Positions 59,909 through 64,000 of a stretch of DNA of 64,000 bases are shown here, one piece after another. Source of the stretch: Planctomycetota bacterium. GTDB taxonomy: Bacteria; Planctomycetota; Phycisphaerae; WQYP01. The translations under genes and the position numbers were made by a program. The notes beneath the pieces were generated by a model. It had not been told where the DNA came from and did no database searches. It saw only the letters and a list, made by a program, of their open reading frames with translations. Every line of letters starts with the position of its first letter. Position 1 is the stretch's first letter. The stretch spans positions 1 through 64,000 of the forward strand of contig JAJYDW010000012.1 in the NCBI GenBank assembly GCA_021790385.1, written 5' to 3'.

Positions 59909-61654
59909 TCATTTAAGTAACTTCGGTTGGTGTCCGGCCATATAAGCCCCAATCAATAGCCGCACCAGTTGCGAAGGCGTTACCACACGAATCGAAGGCC
60001 CCAGATGCCGCGCTACATACAGGGCGGCCCCGTACTGTCGCAGCGCCTTGGTGTCGGGCTTTAAAGCGAAGCTGGACCAAGCATGAATACCCAGCCATGC
60101 AAAATGGCTGTCCAAAGAGGTTGGCGGGTGGTTGGCCCAGGCGTTAAGCTCCGTCGCCGCGTAATTCGGCCACTGAAAATACGCACTGTTGACGTTTTTC
60201 CCCTGGTTCCACAAAAAACTCCGCGCGGAAATCACTGGCATCGGCACGCCATGTGGACGGGGAACCCATAAAATTTTGCCACGTCCCGCCGCATAAGGAT
60301 TGAACTGAATCACGAAAAGGCCCTGAATATCGGGTAATTGTCTGGTCAACACCTGATAGGCTCGCCGGGCCGCCGGTGAATTCCACGTTTTTGTAAAAAC
60401 CAGCAACGTGTGAATATGCAGACGCTCCAAATTGGGCCGTACGCTGCGCATCAAAGCTATCAGCGCCGGCATGCCGCCACGAAGTTGTCCGTATTCATCC
60501 AGATAAAAATAGCCCAATCCGTATTGAAATAACTGATCGCTCGGCCGAGCCTTCTTGTCCATCCATTGCAGTTGCCATGGATTAGCCTGTGCCAGATCCA
60601 CCAGCGGCAAGCTCCAGCCAAACGGAATCGCGCCCCGCGATGGAGAATCCCACAAATTTCGCTGGGAACAATAATTGCCGATCGCCCACTGCACGTTATC
60701 ACCGTCGCTAAGAATAAAACTCAGATAATGAAACTTGGGATTGTAGTGCTGCTGAACCTTACCTTTGTTCTTTTGGCGGGCGTAGATTGTGGCGGGCGGA
60801 TGTCCGGAGGAAAGCACCGGTAGATTGCTGGCGCAATCTGCCGCCTCCACTCGCAGCGCGTACTTGGACGCCGCCTCCACCACGCCCAGTTCATTCATTC
60901 CCCATCCCAGGACGATCCCTCCCGGACGAATCAGCCTTATGCCGCGTTTGTATCCACCGCCATGCACGTCAATGGTAACCAGTGCTTGCGAAGCTACAGC
61001 CTCATCACGCAAATTAGGCTGGTCAGGGTTTAGAAGAAACAGTTGCCGATGAGAAAAATGGTTGTCGAGCTTGGCCAGCACCCAGTGAAACGTCTTGCCC
61101 CGTGCATCAGCCATCATCCGCAACCCGCACGCGCGCGCCTTTGGCAGCAAAGCTGAGGTAATGGCGATGGCATGAAGCTTGGCGCAAAGAGTGGTGGCCC
61201 AGTTCACCGAAATATCCCGTGATGGATGAGGCCCTGGTGTGGAATAAAGAATATATCCGCGTATAATTCCAAGTTTATGGTAATGACGAACAAGTGCCCA
61301 AAGCCGACCCGGTGCATGAAGAAAATCCACTCTTCTGTGGAAATAGGCCAGGAACAACTTCCGCCAACGAGTATAATTCTTGTTGTGCATGGTCAGCCAG
61401 ATCATCGAGCCGGATCTGGCAGTGCGTGCATGAAGTGCCACCACGCCTGAAAGTGTTTCTGCCGCAATTTGATCGGCATAACTTGCATATTTTGCCACTG
61501 AACAGCGGTAAATTCGTTGAGGAACCGGAAATGTAGTCCACCAGCGGGAGACACTGGCCGCAACTCCTTTTTCGGCGCACAACCCCAGAGACAACGCCAG
61601 CACACATCCGACGCCAACTTTGCCATAGCGGTAAAATATTGCGTGAATCCACAT
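59909..61654 (-). CDS. GxGYxYP-domain-like putative glycan-active protein
   Basis: FHYLSFILSDGDNVQWAIGNYCSQRNLWDSPSRGAIPFGWSLPLVDLAQ; start M at 61654 gives a signal peptide. Confidence 0.6.
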   Translation of the reverse strand: MWIHAIFYRYGKVGVGCVLALSLGLCAEKGVAASVSRWWTTFPVPQRIYRCSVAKYASYADQIAAETLSGVVALHARTARSGSMIWLTMHNKNYTRWRKLFLAYFHRRVDFLHAPGRLWALVRHYHKLGIIRGYILYSTPGPHPSRDISVNWATTLCAKLHAIAITSALLPKARACGLRMMADARGKTFHWVLAKLDNHFSHRQLFLLNPDQPNLRDEAVASQALVTIDVHGGGYKRGIRLIRPGGIVLGWGMNELGVVEAASKYALRVEAADCASNLPVLSSGHPPATIYARQKNKGKVQQHYNPKFHYLSFILSDGDNVQWAIGNYCSQRNLWDSPSRGAIPFGWSLPLVDLAQANPWQLQWMDKKARPSDQLFQYGLGYFYLDEYGQLRGGMPALIALMRSVRPNLERLHIHTLLVFTKTWNSPAARRAYQVLTRQLPDIQGLFVIQFNPYAAGRGKILWVPRPHGVPMPVISARSFLWNQGKNVNSAYFQWPNYAATELNAWANHPPTSLDSHFAWLGIHAWSSFALKPDTKALRQYGAALYVARHLGPSIRVVTPSQLVRLLIGAYMAGHQPKLLK

Positions 61655-61759
61655 CGAAAGTTCCTTTTTAGTCCACGACCGCATTTGCCTCTTTACCGAC
61701 AATAATGCTATAATAACAATATCGTGGTGGTTGTGTGGATTTTGACGGACTTCCAGACG

Positions 61760-62884
61760 ATGATTAGACCCAAAGCCGCGTTGACAGTTCCGCTCCCTCG
61801 CGAGCCGATACGCAACGGCAAGAAAAATAAATACGAGCGCGTTTATGAAGCACTCTTGAAATCGATTAATTCCGGTCAATATCACCGAGGTGCCCGGCTG
61901 CCCACAGAGAGCGATCTGATGGAGCAGTTTAACGTCTCCCGAATTACGGTGGTGCGGGCCTTGCGCGACTTACAGGTGCGGGGTCTGGTACGTCGCCGCC
62001 GCGGTTCCGGCAGTTTTGTGCAGGGCCCGCCGGAGTTGGTCACCAAACCGTTTGGCCTCGTGGTCACGGACGTTGAACAGGGCAGTATCTTTTCGACCGT
62101 CCAGCACATTCTGCTGCGTGAAGCGCAAAAACTTCATTGGCACATCGTCGTTGACGGTATCACCGGACATGAAACACCCGCGACCGTGGAGCAAATGTGC
62201 CGCCGTATCGTTGATAGTGGCGCACAAGGAGTGTTTTATCTTCCCCAAAGTGTGTCGCACGCGCAGGCGATACTTAATGAAAAAATTGGAGATTTTTTTT
62301 CAGTAAGTCACGTTCCTCTGGTGTTACTGGATCGCGATCTGCATAAGCTGCATCAACGCAGCAATTTTGACGTTGTCGGCAGTGACAATCGCCAGGGAGG
62401 TTTTCTCGCTGCGCAACATCTGATTCATCGTGGTTGCCGCCGTATCGTTTTTCTGACCGGTGAGGAAAAATATCCCACGGTGGAATCACGCATGGCCGGA
62501 GCCCGAGATGCCGTGCAGGCGGCCGGAAAAGTTAAATTTGATGTACACGTCGGCGAATCCGATGACCTGAATTTTATCCGCGGTGTGCTCTCAGAACGTT
62601 CTCCAGACGCGCTGATGTGCGACAATGACATGACCGCGGCCAAGGCTATGCGCAACCTCATCAACATGGGTATCAAAATACCCGACCAAATCAAAATCAC
62701 CGGCTTTGATGATACCATCACCGCATCGCTATTACCTATACCTCTGACCACTGTGCGACAAGCCGCCGAGGCCATTGCTATTAACGCCACCCTCATGATG
62801 AACCAGCGACTGTCGCGGCCAAATATGCCAGCGGTAACTGTGAATATCGCCTGCGAGTTAATCATCCGCCAATCAACTCAATAA
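61760..62884 (+). CDS. GntR-type HTH + LacI-type ligand-binding transcriptional regulator
   Basis: YERVYEALLKSINSGQYHRGARLPTESDLMEQFNVSRITVVRALRDLQVRGLVRRRRGSGSFV; VVGSDNRQGGFLAAQHLIHRGCRRIVFLTGE. Confidence 0.9.
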   Translation: MIRPKAALTVPLPREPIRNGKKNKYERVYEALLKSINSGQYHRGARLPTESDLMEQFNVSRITVVRALRDLQVRGLVRRRRGSGSFVQGPPELVTKPFGLVVTDVEQGSIFSTVQHILLREAQKLHWHIVVDGITGHETPATVEQMCRRIVDSGAQGVFYLPQSVSHAQAILNEKIGDFFSVSHVPLVLLDRDLHKLHQRSNFDVVGSDNRQGGFLAAQHLIHRGCRRIVFLTGEEKYPTVESRMAGARDAVQAAGKVKFDVHVGESDDLNFIRGVLSERSPDALMCDNDMTAAKAMRNLINMGIKIPDQIKITGFDDTITASLLPIPLTTVRQAAEAIAINATLMMNQRLSRPNMPAVTVNIACELIIRQSTQ

Positions 62885-63070
62885 GCACGCTTTCGTTTTC
62901 GTTCGCGCAACGCTCAAAAGCAGCCGAAACAGTCTATGAAGGCTGCCAGATATACCCAAGAGCCTCTTAGCCCCAATACGGTTTACTTAAGGAGAAATAG
63001 CGAAAAACAAGGGCCTCGATTGCCGATAAAAGTTTTGTGATCAGAACTTTTTAGCAAGGAGGACCTTCTC

Positions 63071-64000
63071 ATGCATATTATCGTCCATGGAAGGACGATT
63101 GATTCACAAGAAATCGTTGCGGTTCCGCCGTCCAAGGATCGGCAGTTTCTGGAAGCCTTGGCGCGGTACATTCCGCCGGTGCTGATTAAACAGGTGCTGG
63201 ATCGCACGGGTCGCAGCATTTCCCGACAGCGACGACTACCGGCGTCTTCGGTGGTATGGCTGGTTATTGCCATTGGTCTGTGGGGTGATCGTGATATTCC
63301 GGCCCTGTGGCGGCAGGTGGCCGGCACGTTGCACGACCTGCTGCAAGCGGCGGGGTTTGGCCAACCACCGCCCGGCAAATAGGCCCTCAGCAAAACCCGT
63401 TCCCGGTTGGGTGCCCGGCCGCTGCGGCAACTGTTTATGGCCGTATCGCGCCCCCTGGCACGGCGCACAACGCGCGGGGCCTTCTATCGCGGCCTGTGTT
63501 TGATGATCGTCGATAGTCAAAAACTCCTGCTGCCGGACACCCCTGCCAATCGGAAAGCCTTCGGCAAACATACGACCCGTCGTTTCGGCCGCATGGTGCC
63601 CGCAGGATATCCCCAGGTTCATCTGATGCGACTACTGGAGGCCGGCACACACCTGACGGTTGAACTGCTGGTCAAGCCCTGCAAAAAACATGAATATCTA
63701 CTGGCCGGGGCGCTGATGCACAAGGCCCGATCCCTGCTGGATTTAATCCTCTGGGATTGCGGGTTCTACGGCTATAGCCTGCTGCGCCAGGCGATCGATA
63801 CGAGCCGATACGTCTTGGGGCGTGTCTCCAGTACGGTAGTATTTGAAGCGGTACAAACGCTCCCCGATGGTTCTTTTCTGGCGCGAATATATCCCTCCTG
63901 GCAGGCTCGTCGGCGAGGCCGGGACGGTAGGATTGTGCGTGTGATTTCCTACAGTTTCAAGGACCCCAACCGTCCCGACCATGGACAACGCCATCGCCTG
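63071..64000 (+). pseudogene. IS4-like transposase with an in-frame TAG, incomplete at window end
   Basis: 63071-63382 ends PPPGK*; the same frame continues ALSKTRSRLGARPLRQLF...LMIVDSQKLLLPDTPANRKAFGKH without a stop to 64000. Confidence 0.7.

Noticed and set aside
23133-63382. TAG reassigned to an amino acid in this genome
   Set aside because: Two transposases have in-frame TAG, but normal genes end with TAG (glycosyltransferase at 15801, isomerase at 39246); decay is the simpler explanation.
1-64000. tRNA, rRNA or CRISPR arrays
   Set aside because: No convincing T-loop/acceptor pattern, rRNA signature or regularly spaced short repeats were found by eye; a tRNAscan or CRISPR finder run would be needed to exclude them fully.

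Overview
The window looks like a planctomycete-type (probably Phycisphaerae-like) chromosome segment. This placement is inferred from PEP-CTERM proteins, prepilin-like '[12 protein letters not shown]' proteins, Tat-exported glycosidases and a reduced mraZ-rsmH cluster. The left part (about 1-19 kb) holds a beta-repeat surface protein cut by an IS630-type element, a LuxR regulator, YbjQ, a pyruvate dehydrogenase E2, an ABC-2 export cassette, a HEAT-repeat protein, a divergent IspD-like protein, a GT4 glycosyltransferase, mraZ-like and rsmH genes and a LysM protein. From 19-27 kb there are glycosidase and CBM9-like genes among IS3 elements and relics. From 27-49 kb lies a rhamnose-type glycan locus: GntR/LacI-hybrid regulator, PEP-CTERM proteins, prepilin-like proteins, Tat six-hairpin enzyme, GH106-like, AraA/FucI-type isomerase, RhaT-like, GH78 and a lipoprotein. 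From 50-63 kb lies a second, similarly organised locus: a 2049-aa GH92+rhamnosidase+2 lectin-like-domain fusion, a prepilin-like protein, two paralogous lipoproteins, a GxGYxYP-like enzyme and a divergent GntR/LacI-type regulator. The right edge has an IS4-like transposase with an in-frame TAG. The best candidates for something undescribed are: (1) a conserved promoter plus about 85-nt structured 5' leader RNA found three times in front of PEP-CTERM-type genes, one copy cut by an IS3 element; (2) a chain of strong hairpins ending in a canonical terminator between mraZ and rsmH, which may be a ncRNA; (3) a 10-bp-periodic G-tract operator upstream of mraZ. No searches could be run; family calls come from motif recognition.
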